A stretch of DNA of 31,992 nt from JBOGGX01 sp050744245 (GTDB lineage: Bacteria > Actinomycetota > Acidimicrobiia > Acidimicrobiales > JBOGGX01): NCBI GenBank assembly GCA_050744245.1, contig JBOGGX010000259.1:1-31992 (forward strand). Reading direction: 5' to 3'. Of the stretch, positions 7,285 through 14,213 are shown in pieces. The number at the start of each line of letters is the position of its first letter. The stretch's first letter is position 1. A model generated the notes under the pieces. The model had not been told where the DNA came from, made no database searches, and saw nothing but the letters and a program-made list of their open reading frames with translations. A program made the translations under genes and the position numbers.

Positions 7285-7515
7285 TCAGCTGAGCAGCAGG
7301 CCGAAGGCGATCGTGGTGAGCACGAACATGAGCGCGGCGACAACCGTGATGCGGTCGAGGTTGCGTTCGACCACGGTCGAGCCGGCGGCGGTGGCGCCGA
7401 GGCTGCCGCCGAACATGTCGGAGAGGCCCCCGCCCCGGCCGCTGTGGAGCAGCACGAGGAACACCATCATGAGGCCGGTGAGCACCTGGACGGCACCCAC
7501 GATCCAGATCAGCAA
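7285..7515 (-). CDS. secG: Preprotein translocase subunit SecG
   Basis: This 76-aa protein is the small accessory subunit of the SecYEG channel that moves unfolded proteins across the cytoplasmic membrane. It has the expected two membrane helices, MLIWIVGAVQVLTGLMMVFL and a second one near ITVVAALMFVLTTIAFGLLL. Between them is the conserved loop with LHSGRGGGLSDMFGG, which faces the cytoplasm in this family. The start is TTG 7515, supported by GGAG 7 nt upstream. In many actinobacteria secG directly follows tpiA. Here the nearest upstream gene in the same direction is the ATPase of a peptide-type ABC importer, ending 49 bp away, and tpiA is about 8.7 kb distant. A strong hairpin follows the gene. 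Confidence 0.95.
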   Translation of the reverse strand: MLIWIVGAVQVLTGLMMVFLVLLHSGRGGGLSDMFGGSLGATAAGSTVVERNLDRITVVAALMFVLTTIAFGLLLS

Positions 7516-7564
7516 CGTTCCACTCCGACGGTCAGGTCTCGGACAGCCCAGTTACGTTAGCCGG

Positions 7565-8839
7565 TCAGACGACCTTCTCGACCTCGGCGAAGTGGCACGC
7601 CACCGGGTGGCCGTTGCCCCGGTCGACGAGCAGGGGTTCCTGCTCGGCGCAGATGTCCTGGGCCTTCCAGCAGCGGGTGCGGAACCGGCAACCGGACGGC
7701 GGGTTGACCGGGCTGGGCACGTCGCCGGTGAGGACCCGGCGCCGGCGGGCCCGCTCCTTCTTGGGGTCGGGCACGGGCACGGCCGACAGCAGGGCCTGGG
7801 TGTAGGGGTGGGCCGGCTCCTCGTAGATCTGCCGGCGGGTGCCGACCTCGACCATCTTGCCGAGGTACATGACCGCCACCCGGTCGGAGATGTGGCGCAC
7901 CACCGACAGGTCGTGGGCGATGAACATGTACGACAGCTGCAGCCGCGCCTGCAGGTCCTCGAGCAGGTTGATGACGCCGGCCTGGATCGACACGTCGAGC
8001 GCCGACACCGGCTCGTCGAGGACGAGCAGCCTGGGCTCGAGGGCCAGGGCCCGGGCCACGCCGACCCGCTGACGCTGGCCGCCGGAGAACTCGTGGGGAT
8101 ACCGGTTGGCGTGCTCCGGGTTGAGCCCGACCAGGCGCATCAGCTCCTGCACCCTGGCCTTGCCTGCGGCCTTCGACTTCCACAGCCCGTGGATCTTCAG
8201 CGGCTCGCCGACGATCTCGGCGACCGGCAGCCGGGGATTGAGCGATGCGTACGGGTCCTGGAAGACGATCTGGATGTCGCGGCGCATCTTGCGCAGGGCG
8301 TCGCCCTTGAGCGTGGTCAGCTCCTTGCCGTCGTAGTTCACCGAGCCGGACGTCGCCGGCAGGAGCTGGAGCAGCGTGCGCCCGAGCGTCGACTTCCCGC
8401 ATCCAGACTCGCCCACGACCCCAAGGGTCTCGCCCGCGAAGATGTCGAAGGTGACGTCGCTCACCGCCTGCACGGTGGCGACCGTGCGCCGGATGATGCC
8501 GCCGCCCCGGACCGGGAACTCCTTGACCAGGTTGCGCACGGCGAGAAGGACGTCCCGGTCCTCGTAGCCCGGGGGGCGGATCTCAACCGGCGACCCGGCG
8601 ACCGGTTCGGCGAAGGTCGCCGTTGCCGTCGCGTCGTTGGGGGCGCTGGGCCGGTGCGGATCCTTCTGGTGGGTTTCCGTGGCGAAGGAGCTGTCCTGGT
8701 CGGGCGACACGGCCAGGCCGGGCGCCGCCGCCTGGCCGGGGATCCCCTCCTCGACCCCGGTGCGGTCGACGGCCGCGTCGGTGGTGCCGTACCTGCGGGC
8801 AGCGGCGCGATCCAATCGCCGCTGCTGCCGGCTCGTCAT
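7565..8839 (-). CDS. Peptide-type ABC transporter ATP-binding protein (OppF/DppF-like)
   Basis: This 424-aa protein is the second ATPase of an oligopeptide/dipeptide-type importer and hydrolyses ATP at the cytoplasmic face. Walker A GESGCGKST lies at 143-151, followed by QDPYASLNPR, the signature SGGQRQRVGVARALAL and Walker B LLVLDEPVSALDVS. At the end is the oligopeptide C-terminal extension with Cys residues (GCRFRTRCWKAQDICAEQEP), typical of this subfamily and often linked to an Fe-S site. The ATG at 8839 overlaps the stop of the other ATPase gene (ATGA) and has a GGAG ribosome site. An unusual feature is an N-terminal extension of about 95 residues, rich in Ala, Thr, Asp and Pro and probably disordered, before the ABC domain begins near residue 97. 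OppF proteins usually lack this. A later internal start is possible but would lose the coupled ATGA arrangement. Confidence 0.93.
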   Translation of the reverse strand: MTSRQQRRLDRAAARRYGTTDAAVDRTGVEEGIPGQAAAPGLAVSPDQDSSFATETHQKDPHRPSAPNDATATATFAEPVAGSPVEIRPPGYEDRDVLLAVRNLVKEFPVRGGGIIRRTVATVQAVSDVTFDIFAGETLGVVGESGCGKSTLGRTLLQLLPATSGSVNYDGKELTTLKGDALRKMRRDIQIVFQDPYASLNPRLPVAEIVGEPLKIHGLWKSKAAGKARVQELMRLVGLNPEHANRYPHEFSGGQRQRVGVARALALEPRLLVLDEPVSALDVSIQAGVINLLEDLQARLQLSYMFIAHDLSVVRHISDRVAVMYLGKMVEVGTRRQIYEEPAHPYTQALLSAVPVPDPKKERARRRRVLTGDVPSPVNPPSGCRFRTRCWKAQDICAEQEPLLVDRGNGHPVACHFAEVEKVV

Positions 8840-9972
8840 GGGGTCTCCTCCTGCGCCTGCGCCACCTCGATCTCGGCCACCGGCTCGGCGTCGTCGGCCG
8901 TGATCTCGAACACGTCCTCGGCCGAGACGTCGCCGGCGAGCTCCTTCCAGAAGTGGCAGGCGGCGGTGTGCTCGGCCAGCTCGGTGGGCACCAGGTCGGG
9001 TTCGACCTCGTTGCAGAGCTGGCGGGCCAGCGGGCACCGAGGCTGGAACGGGCAACCGGCCGGAAGGTTGATGAGCGACGGTGGCGCCCCCTTGATCGGC
9101 ACCAACCGCTCCGACCCGTCGGAGTCGAGCCTGGGCAGAGCACCGATGAGCCCGAGGGTGTACGGCATGCGGGGGTGTTCGTAGACCTGGTCGACCCCGC
9201 CGAACTCCACCGGACGGCCGGCGTACATGACCAGCAGGCGGTCGGCCATCCCCGCCACCACCCCCAGGTCGTGGGTGATGAGGATGATCGCCGAGTTGAA
9301 CTCCTCCTTGACGTCCTTGAGCACCTCGAGCACCTGGGCCTGGACGGTCACGTCGAGGGCGGTGGTCGGTTCGTCGGCGATGACCACGTCGGGGTCGTTG
9401 GCCATGGCCATGGCGATCATGGCCCGCTGGCGCATGCCGCCGGAGAACTCGTGGGGGTACATCCTGGCCCGGTCCTTGGCCTTCGGGATGCCGACCAGGT
9501 CGAGCATCTCGACCGCCCGCTTCATGGCCTCGTCGTCGTCGGCGTCCTGATGGGCCAGGACCCCCTCGGCGATCTGGAAGCCGACCCGGTGCACCGGGTT
9601 GAGCGAGGTCATCGGGTCCTGGAAGATCATGGCGATCTTGGCCCCGCGGATCCGGTTGAACGACTTCTCGGGCAGGCCGAGCAGCTCCCGGCCGCGATAC
9701 CGGATGGAGCCGTTGATGTCGGCCGACCTGGGCAACAGCCCCATGATCGCCATGCACGACACCGACTTGCCCGACCCGGACTCGCCCACGATGCCGAGCA
9801 CCTCGCCCGAGCGCAGCTCGTAGGACACGCCCCGGACGGCGTGGACCACCCCGTCCTCGGTCGGGAAGTCGACGCTCAGGTTCTCGACGGCCAGCACCAC
9901 GCCCTCGGCATCGGCCACGGTGCCGACCTCGTCGGCCGTGATGTCCTCCAGCGCGTCGTCCGTAGGGCTCAC
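8836..9972 (-). CDS. Peptide-type ABC transporter ATP-binding protein (OppD/DppD-like)
   Basis: This 378-aa protein is the first ATPase of the importer. Walker A GESGSGKSV lies at 63-71. Then come QDPMTSLNPVHRVG, the signature SGGMRQRAMIAMAMANDP, Walker B VVIADEPTTALDVT and the switch His in ILITHDLGVVAGM. The C-terminus has the oligopeptide/dipeptide extension with Cys residues (PAGCPFQPRCPLARQLC), followed by an acidic tail of about 35 residues. The GTG start at 9972 overlaps the stop of the permease gene by 4 bp (GTGA), and the stop overlaps the next ATPase by 4 bp, so all transporter subunits are translationally coupled. The substrate cannot be told from the ATPase; it depends on the binding proteins upstream. 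Confidence 0.94.
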   Translation of the reverse strand: MSPTDDALEDITADEVGTVADAEGVVLAVENLSVDFPTEDGVVHAVRGVSYELRSGEVLGIVGESGSGKSVSCMAIMGLLPRSADINGSIRYRGRELLGLPEKSFNRIRGAKIAMIFQDPMTSLNPVHRVGFQIAEGVLAHQDADDDEAMKRAVEMLDLVGIPKAKDRARMYPHEFSGGMRQRAMIAMAMANDPDVVIADEPTTALDVTVQAQVLEVLKDVKEEFNSAIILITHDLGVVAGMADRLLVMYAGRPVEFGGVDQVYEHPRMPYTLGLIGALPRLDSDGSERLVPIKGAPPSLINLPAGCPFQPRCPLARQLCNEVEPDLVPTELAEHTAACHFWKELAGDVSAEDVFEITADDAEPVAEIEVAQAQEETP

Positions 9973-10958
9973 TGCCGCACCCGCTGCTGCTTCGGATCGA
10001 ACGCGTCACGCAGGCCGTCGCCGACGAAGTTCACGCACAACGCGATGATGACGACGAACACCCCCGGGATGTAGAAGAGCCACGGCCGGGTGGTCGAGGC
10101 CGCCTGGTAGCGGGCCACCAGCAACCCGAGCGACGTGTCGGGGGCCCTGATGCCGAGGCCGAGGAACGACAACGCGGTCTCGAGCAGGATGGCCGTGGCC
10201 ATGGTGAGGGTGGCGCTGACGATGATGGTGCCGACGATGTTGGGGAGGATGTGCCGGAAGATGATCCGGGCGTCACCGGCCCCCAGGGCTCGGGCCGCCT
10301 CGACGAACTCCTTCTCCCGCAACGACAGGAACTCGGCCCGGACCAGACGGGCCAGGGTGAACCACACGAAGAACCCGAGGAGCAGGGCGACGAACAGCCA
10401 GCTGCCGCTGCCCTCGATCCGTCTCGACAGGACGATGAGGATGGCCAGCAGGGGGATGGTGAACAGCACGTCGAGGATGCGCATCAAGACGCCGTCGATG
10501 CGGCCCCTGTAGTAGCCGGACACGGCCCCGTACACGATGCCGATGGCGGTGGAGAGGAACGCCACCAGGAGCATGATCTGCACCGACTTCTGGGCGCCGC
10601 GCAGGATGAGGGCCATGAAGTCGTGGCCCTCGGTGTCGGTGCCCATGGGGTGCTGCGCCGACCAGACGAGATCGCCGTTCTCGTCGAGGGCACGGAACGG
10701 CGGGGTGTTGAACGAGTTGGTGATCTCCTGGTAGCTGTAGGTCCAGAGCCGCCCGCCGATCAACGAGAACAGCACCACGATCGTCAGCACGATGAGGCAG
10801 GCCATGGCCAGGCGGTGGTGCAGGAAGCGCCCGATCACCATCTGGCTCTGGCTGCGGGACTCGACCGTGAACTCCCGCTCCGGACCGCCGGGGGTCGATT
10901 CGCCCGCGGCACCCTTGAGCTTCTTGTCGGCCGCCGGCGGGGCGGTGGCGTCAGTCAA
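9969..10958 (-). CDS. Peptide-type ABC transporter permease (OppC/DppC-like)
   Basis: This 329-aa inner-membrane protein is one of the two channel subunits. After a hydrophilic N-terminus (about 40 residues) comes a first membrane helix (MACLIVLTIVVLFSLIGG). Next is an extracytoplasmic loop of about 65 residues with HPMGTDTEGHDFMALILRGA, a hallmark of the OppC N-terminal domain. Then follow the five helices of the binding-protein-dependent permease domain, with the ATPase-contact EAA loop VEAARALGAGDARIIFRHIL. The end is FVGDGLRDAFDPKQQR, also typical. It begins at TTG 10958, overlapping the OppB-like stop by 8 bp. Confidence 0.94.
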   Translation of the reverse strand: MTDATAPPAADKKLKGAAGESTPGGPEREFTVESRSQSQMVIGRFLHHRLAMACLIVLTIVVLFSLIGGRLWTYSYQEITNSFNTPPFRALDENGDLVWSAQHPMGTDTEGHDFMALILRGAQKSVQIMLLVAFLSTAIGIVYGAVSGYYRGRIDGVLMRILDVLFTIPLLAILIVLSRRIEGSGSWLFVALLLGFFVWFTLARLVRAEFLSLREKEFVEAARALGAGDARIIFRHILPNIVGTIIVSATLTMATAILLETALSFLGLGIRAPDTSLGLLVARYQAASTTRPWLFYIPGVFVVIIALCVNFVGDGLRDAFDPKQQRVRQ

Positions 10959-11952
10959 GGCGGATCCTCGGGTCGAGGTAGGCGTAGATCACGTCGGCGA
11001 CGATGTTGAACACGATCACCAGCGTCGCGGTGACAAGGAGCCAGGCCTGCACCGTGGGCACGTCGAGTTGGCGGATGTTGTTGATCAGCATGGTGCCCAT
11101 GCCCTGCCACTGGAACACGTTCTCGGTGATGATGGCGCCGCCCATCACCGCCCCGAAGTCGAGGGCGATGATCGTGGTGACCGGGATGAGCGCGTTGCGC
11201 AGGGCGTGGTGGACGATGACCTTGCGCCGGGGCACGCCCTTGGCCGTCGCCGTGCGCACATAGTCGGCCTTGAGCGTGTCGAGCATCGACGCCCGGGTGT
11301 ACCGGCTGTACTGGGCGTAGCTGATCACGATGAGCGTGATGGCGGGCAGGATCAGGTGCCCGATGGTGTCGTACAGGTGATCGAAGAAGTTGCCCTCGAG
11401 CCCGGGCGTCGAGTGTTGGACGGTGCCGAAGAACCGTCCCAGGCCGACGCTCTCGAGGGCGTCGTTCACCGGGATGGCGACGAACTGCTTCAGCAGCACG
11501 GCCAGCCAGAAGACCGGCAGCGAGAAGAAGACGAACGCGGTGAACGTGGTCGAGTAGTCGAAGAACGAGTACTGGCGTAGGGCACTGATCACCCCCACGC
11601 CCAGCCCGAGGATCACCGAGATGATGAGGGCGGCGACCACCAGCCGGCCGGTGACGAGCAGGGCCCGTTGCAGCTGCGGCCCGATGGCGTTGCCGTTGTA
11701 GTCGGTGCCGAAGGTCCGCTCGAACACGAGATCCTGGACCCAGTCGCCGTAGCGCTGGTACCACGGCTTGTCGAGACCGAGGCTCCGTTCCATCGCCTCG
11801 ATCTGCGCCTCGCTGGCTGGTGGCTGGCGCAGCCGGAGATCTTCGATCGGCTGCGGGGTCCCGGCGTTGGCCACCAGGGCGAACACCAGGAACGAGGACG
11901 CAATGAGCAGCGGTATCCCGATCAACAGCCTGCGTACGACGAATGGCAGCAT
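10951..11952 (-). CDS. Peptide-type ABC transporter permease (OppB/DppB-like)
   Basis: This 333-aa membrane protein is the partner permease. The first helix is MLPFVVRRLLIGIPLLIASS, as in OppB/DppB proteins, followed by a short periplasmic region (about residues 30-85). The five-helix permease core carries the EAA loop YVRTATAKGVPRRKVIVHHA near residue 230. The C-terminal NIVADVIYAYLDPRIRLD is the family ending. Starting from ATG 11952, the gene has AGGAGG about 10 nt upstream. It is the first gene after the binding-protein cistrons; a strong hairpin (12038-12076) in the 148-bp gap probably reduces read-through from the abundant binding-protein message. Confidence 0.94.
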   Translation of the reverse strand: MLPFVVRRLLIGIPLLIASSFLVFALVANAGTPQPIEDLRLRQPPASEAQIEAMERSLGLDKPWYQRYGDWVQDLVFERTFGTDYNGNAIGPQLQRALLVTGRLVVAALIISVILGLGVGVISALRQYSFFDYSTTFTAFVFFSLPVFWLAVLLKQFVAIPVNDALESVGLGRFFGTVQHSTPGLEGNFFDHLYDTIGHLILPAITLIVISYAQYSRYTRASMLDTLKADYVRTATAKGVPRRKVIVHHALRNALIPVTTIIALDFGAVMGGAIITENVFQWQGMGTMLINNIRQLDVPTVQAWLLVTATLVIVFNIVADVIYAYLDPRIRLD

Positions 11953-11980
11953 CGCGTGTCGAGCCTCCTAGTTCCCTCGA

Positions 11981-11994
11981 CTGGCGGCCGCCAG
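11981..11994. promoter_or_regulatory. 14-bp perfect palindrome upstream of the OppB-like gene
   Basis: CTGGCGGCCGCCAG is fully self-complementary and lies 28 bp before the permease start. It could be an operator or extend the structured leader between the binding-protein and permease genes. No known regulator motif is recognised. Confidence 0.3.
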
Positions 11995-12037
11995 CCACCC
12001 GCCAGCCACACTACTCCTCGGTCGTCTTCTCCGAATC

Positions 12038-12076
12038 GACGGCGGGCCCGACCCAGAATGGGCCGGCCCCGCCGTC
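12038..12076 (-). terminator. 18-bp G+C hairpin after the first binding-protein gene
   Basis: Two 18-nt arms with only two mismatched positions enclose a 3-nt loop (arms 12038-12055 and 12059-12076). The hairpin starts 24 bases after the binding-protein stop, and no T-run follows on the minus strand. In an operon where the binding protein precedes its permeases, such a structure usually protects the 3' end of the upstream message and allows only partial read-through. Confidence 0.65.
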
Positions 12077-12100
12077 ACGTTCACTTCGAGCCGGATCGGC

Positions 12101-13846
12101 TCAGTTGGCGACGGTTCCCCACTGGGGCATGTTCCAGGTGAAGCTGTTGCCGTAGCCGTTGTAGATGACGTTCCCGACCTCCTGATCGTTGGCCAGCAGC
12201 TCGGGGACCTGGAACAACGGGAGGTTGTGCAGGTCCTGCCACAGCAGCGCGTCGACCTGGTTCATCAGGTCGACCCGGGTGTCGGCATCGAGCTCGACGT
12301 TGGCCTGGTCGTACAGGGCGTCGATCTCGGGGTTGACGTTGTTGCTGAAGTTTTGACCGCCGGTGCTCCGGTAGATCGAGTCGGTCGACGACTGGACCGA
12401 GCCGCCGGTCCAACCGAACAGGGCCAGGTCGAAGTTGCCGGTGTCGAGGAACTCGAAGTCGGGCTGCGGGGCAAAGACGATCTCGATCCCCGCCTCCTGG
12501 GCCTGGGCCTGGATCAGCTGGGCCGTCGACTGCCGCCGCTCGTTCGGGTCACGCCAGGTGATCCTGACCGACAGGCGGCCCCGCTCGGGGTGCTCGTAGA
12601 TCCCGTCGGCTCCGGCCACGTAGCCGGCGCCCTCAAGGGCGGCCCGAGCCCCGTCGACGTTCTGCTCGGCGTAGTCGCCGGCCTGGTCGATGTACCGCGG
12701 GTCGGCCGGGAAGTAGATGCGGTTGTTGAGCACCTGGGCCGACGGGTCGAACTGGGCCGGGAGCCGCTCCACGATCTCGGCCCGGTCGAGGGCCAGGGCG
12801 ATGCCCGAGCGCACGGCCTGGTCGGCCAGGTGGGCGTTGTCCTGGTTGAAGTCGACGTGCTCCCAGAACGTGCCGAACCCGATGAACGTGGTCGCCGTCG
12901 GGATCGCCCGCACCTGCTGGACCAGGTCGAGCTGGGCCTGCGGGAAGATCACGTCGACCTCACCGTTCTGCAGCGCCGGGGCCTGCTGGGTGCCCTCGGC
13001 GATCCACCGGACCAGAAGGGTGTCGACCTTGGCCGAGTTCTCGCCCCAGTAGTCGGGGTTGCGCTCGAGCGTCATGCTCACGCCCGGCTGGTAGCCGGTG
13101 ACGATGAACTGGGCGCCCGACACCACGAAGTCGGTGATGGCGTCGCCGGCGGGCAGGTTCTCGATCTTGAACCCGGTGTTGAACCCGGCCACCGGGTCGC
13201 CGTTGCCGGCGGCCTCGAAGGCGTGCCGCGGGAAGATCGGGCTGAACAGCGCGATCCAGTCGGCGTAGGGCTCGGCGAAGGTGACGGTGACGGTCTTGTT
13301 GCTGTCGCCGGAACCCTCGACGCTCTCGATCACGTCGTAGCCCTGGCAGCCCGCCGCGTTGTACACGGTGTTGGGGTCGGCCGCCTCGGCCGCCTCGTCA
13401 CAGGCGTTCTGCGCTTCCCAGGTGAAGATGAAGTCGTCGGCCGTGATCGGCGTGCCGTCGCTCCAGACCGCATCCTCGTTGATCGTGTACTCGATCGTCT
13501 GCGGGTCCTCGCTGGTCAGCTCGTAGGTCCCGAAGTCGTCGTGGGGGATGAAGCTGCCGTCGGGCAGTTGGAGCTGTGGCGCGGGCCACACGTGCTGCAT
13601 GATGTTGGCCGTCCAGGCCGCGTTGTCCTCGGCCTGGAGCCAGTTCAGGCCGGTCGGCTCCTGCTCGCCGGCCAGGACGACGGTGCCGCCCTCCTGGACC
13701 TCGACCGTGTCGACGGCGCCCTCGCTCACACCGCCTTCGCCGGTGTCGATGCCGGCGTCGTCGTCGTCATCGCCGCCGCAGGCGGCGGCGATCAACGCCA
13801 GGCTGAAGATGCCGGCCAGGAGCTTGAAGCTCCTTCTGTGTCTCAC
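12101..13846 (-). CDS. Extracellular solute-binding lipoprotein (family 5), copy 1
   Basis: This 581-aa protein is the substrate-capture component of the peptide-type importer (SBP_bac_5 family: peptides, dipeptides, nickel, opines). A lipoprotein signal (MRHRRSFKLLAGIFSLALIA) ends at Cys23, followed by GGDDDDD, so the mature protein is anchored outside the membrane by lipid. Family features include LNWLQAEDNAAWTANIMQHV, the ENPDYWG-like ERNPDYWGENSAKVDTLLVR and NGEVDVIFPQAQLDLVQQV, plus DQAVRSGIALALDRAEIVER. The GTG start at 13846 has GAGGAGG 8 nt upstream. It is a close paralogue of the next gene upstream: same length, long identical stretches, and differences concentrated in the first 100 residues and in scattered surface positions. 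The permeases follow downstream, and the substrate cannot be read from the sequence. Confidence 0.93.
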   Translation of the reverse strand: MRHRRSFKLLAGIFSLALIAAACGGDDDDDAGIDTGEGGVSEGAVDTVEVQEGGTVVLAGEQEPTGLNWLQAEDNAAWTANIMQHVWPAPQLQLPDGSFIPHDDFGTYELTSEDPQTIEYTINEDAVWSDGTPITADDFIFTWEAQNACDEAAEAADPNTVYNAAGCQGYDVIESVEGSGDSNKTVTVTFAEPYADWIALFSPIFPRHAFEAAGNGDPVAGFNTGFKIENLPAGDAITDFVVSGAQFIVTGYQPGVSMTLERNPDYWGENSAKVDTLLVRWIAEGTQQAPALQNGEVDVIFPQAQLDLVQQVRAIPTATTFIGFGTFWEHVDFNQDNAHLADQAVRSGIALALDRAEIVERLPAQFDPSAQVLNNRIYFPADPRYIDQAGDYAEQNVDGARAALEGAGYVAGADGIYEHPERGRLSVRITWRDPNERRQSTAQLIQAQAQEAGIEIVFAPQPDFEFLDTGNFDLALFGWTGGSVQSSTDSIYRSTGGQNFSNNVNPEIDALYDQANVELDADTRVDLMNQVDALLWQDLHNLPLFQVPELLANDQEVGNVIYNGYGNSFTWNMPQWGTVAN

Positions 13847-14213
13847 GTAAGAGTCCTCCTCGTAGTCGCGGTCAGGTACCGGCCCGAAGGTCGGGTGGGT
13901 GCGGAAACGCTTCGTGACGCGCCAGGTTCGCGGTCGGCAGCGGGTGTAACTGTCGGATGTCGTGGCCTCTCATCGGTCAGGTCAGACCGTCCTCCCCGCC
14001 CGGCAGGAACCCCCACCGGCCGCTGGCGCCGCTCTCCCTGAAGCGCCCGGCTGACAAGACCACGCCCGGCGGTCTGGTTCAGCCGGGTCGGGACCCTAGC
14101 CAGTTCCGTTCGGGGTCGCCATCACCTCAGGCCGGATCGGCCGATGTTTCACACATTCGCAAAACGACATGCGCCGTCCGTAACACGATCGGTTGGGCAA
14201 AGTGCTCGTTGCT
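13847..14213. other. Spacer between the two binding-protein genes
   Basis: This 367-bp gene-free stretch separates the tandem paralogues. It contains a large hairpin (listed separately), a small GGCCG-GAT-CGGCC hairpin at 14130-14142, and the ribosome site of copy 1. An imperfect palindrome around GGAAACGCTTC (about 13902-13912) resembles LacI-type operators, but this is weak. The length suggests that copy 1 has its own promoter, though I cannot place one with confidence. Confidence 0.4.
14046..14087 (-). terminator. Hairpin between the tandem binding-protein genes
   Basis: CCCGGCTGA (14046-14054) pairs with TCAGCCGGG (14079-14087), and inside it AGACC pairs with GGTCT across a 9-nt loop. 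This makes a long stem about 125 bases after the stop of copy 2. No T-run follows. It is a likely terminator or processing site for the copy 2 message. Confidence 0.5.

Noticed and set aside
8840..10009. Upstream extension of the OppF-like frame to 814 codons
   Set aside because: This part is a shadow frame over the OppD-like gene; the ATG at 8839 with GGAG and ATGA overlap is the real start.
13895..13920. LacI-type or catabolite operator around GGAAACGCTTC
   Set aside because: The palindrome is imperfect, occurs once, and no LacI-type regulator is encoded nearby.
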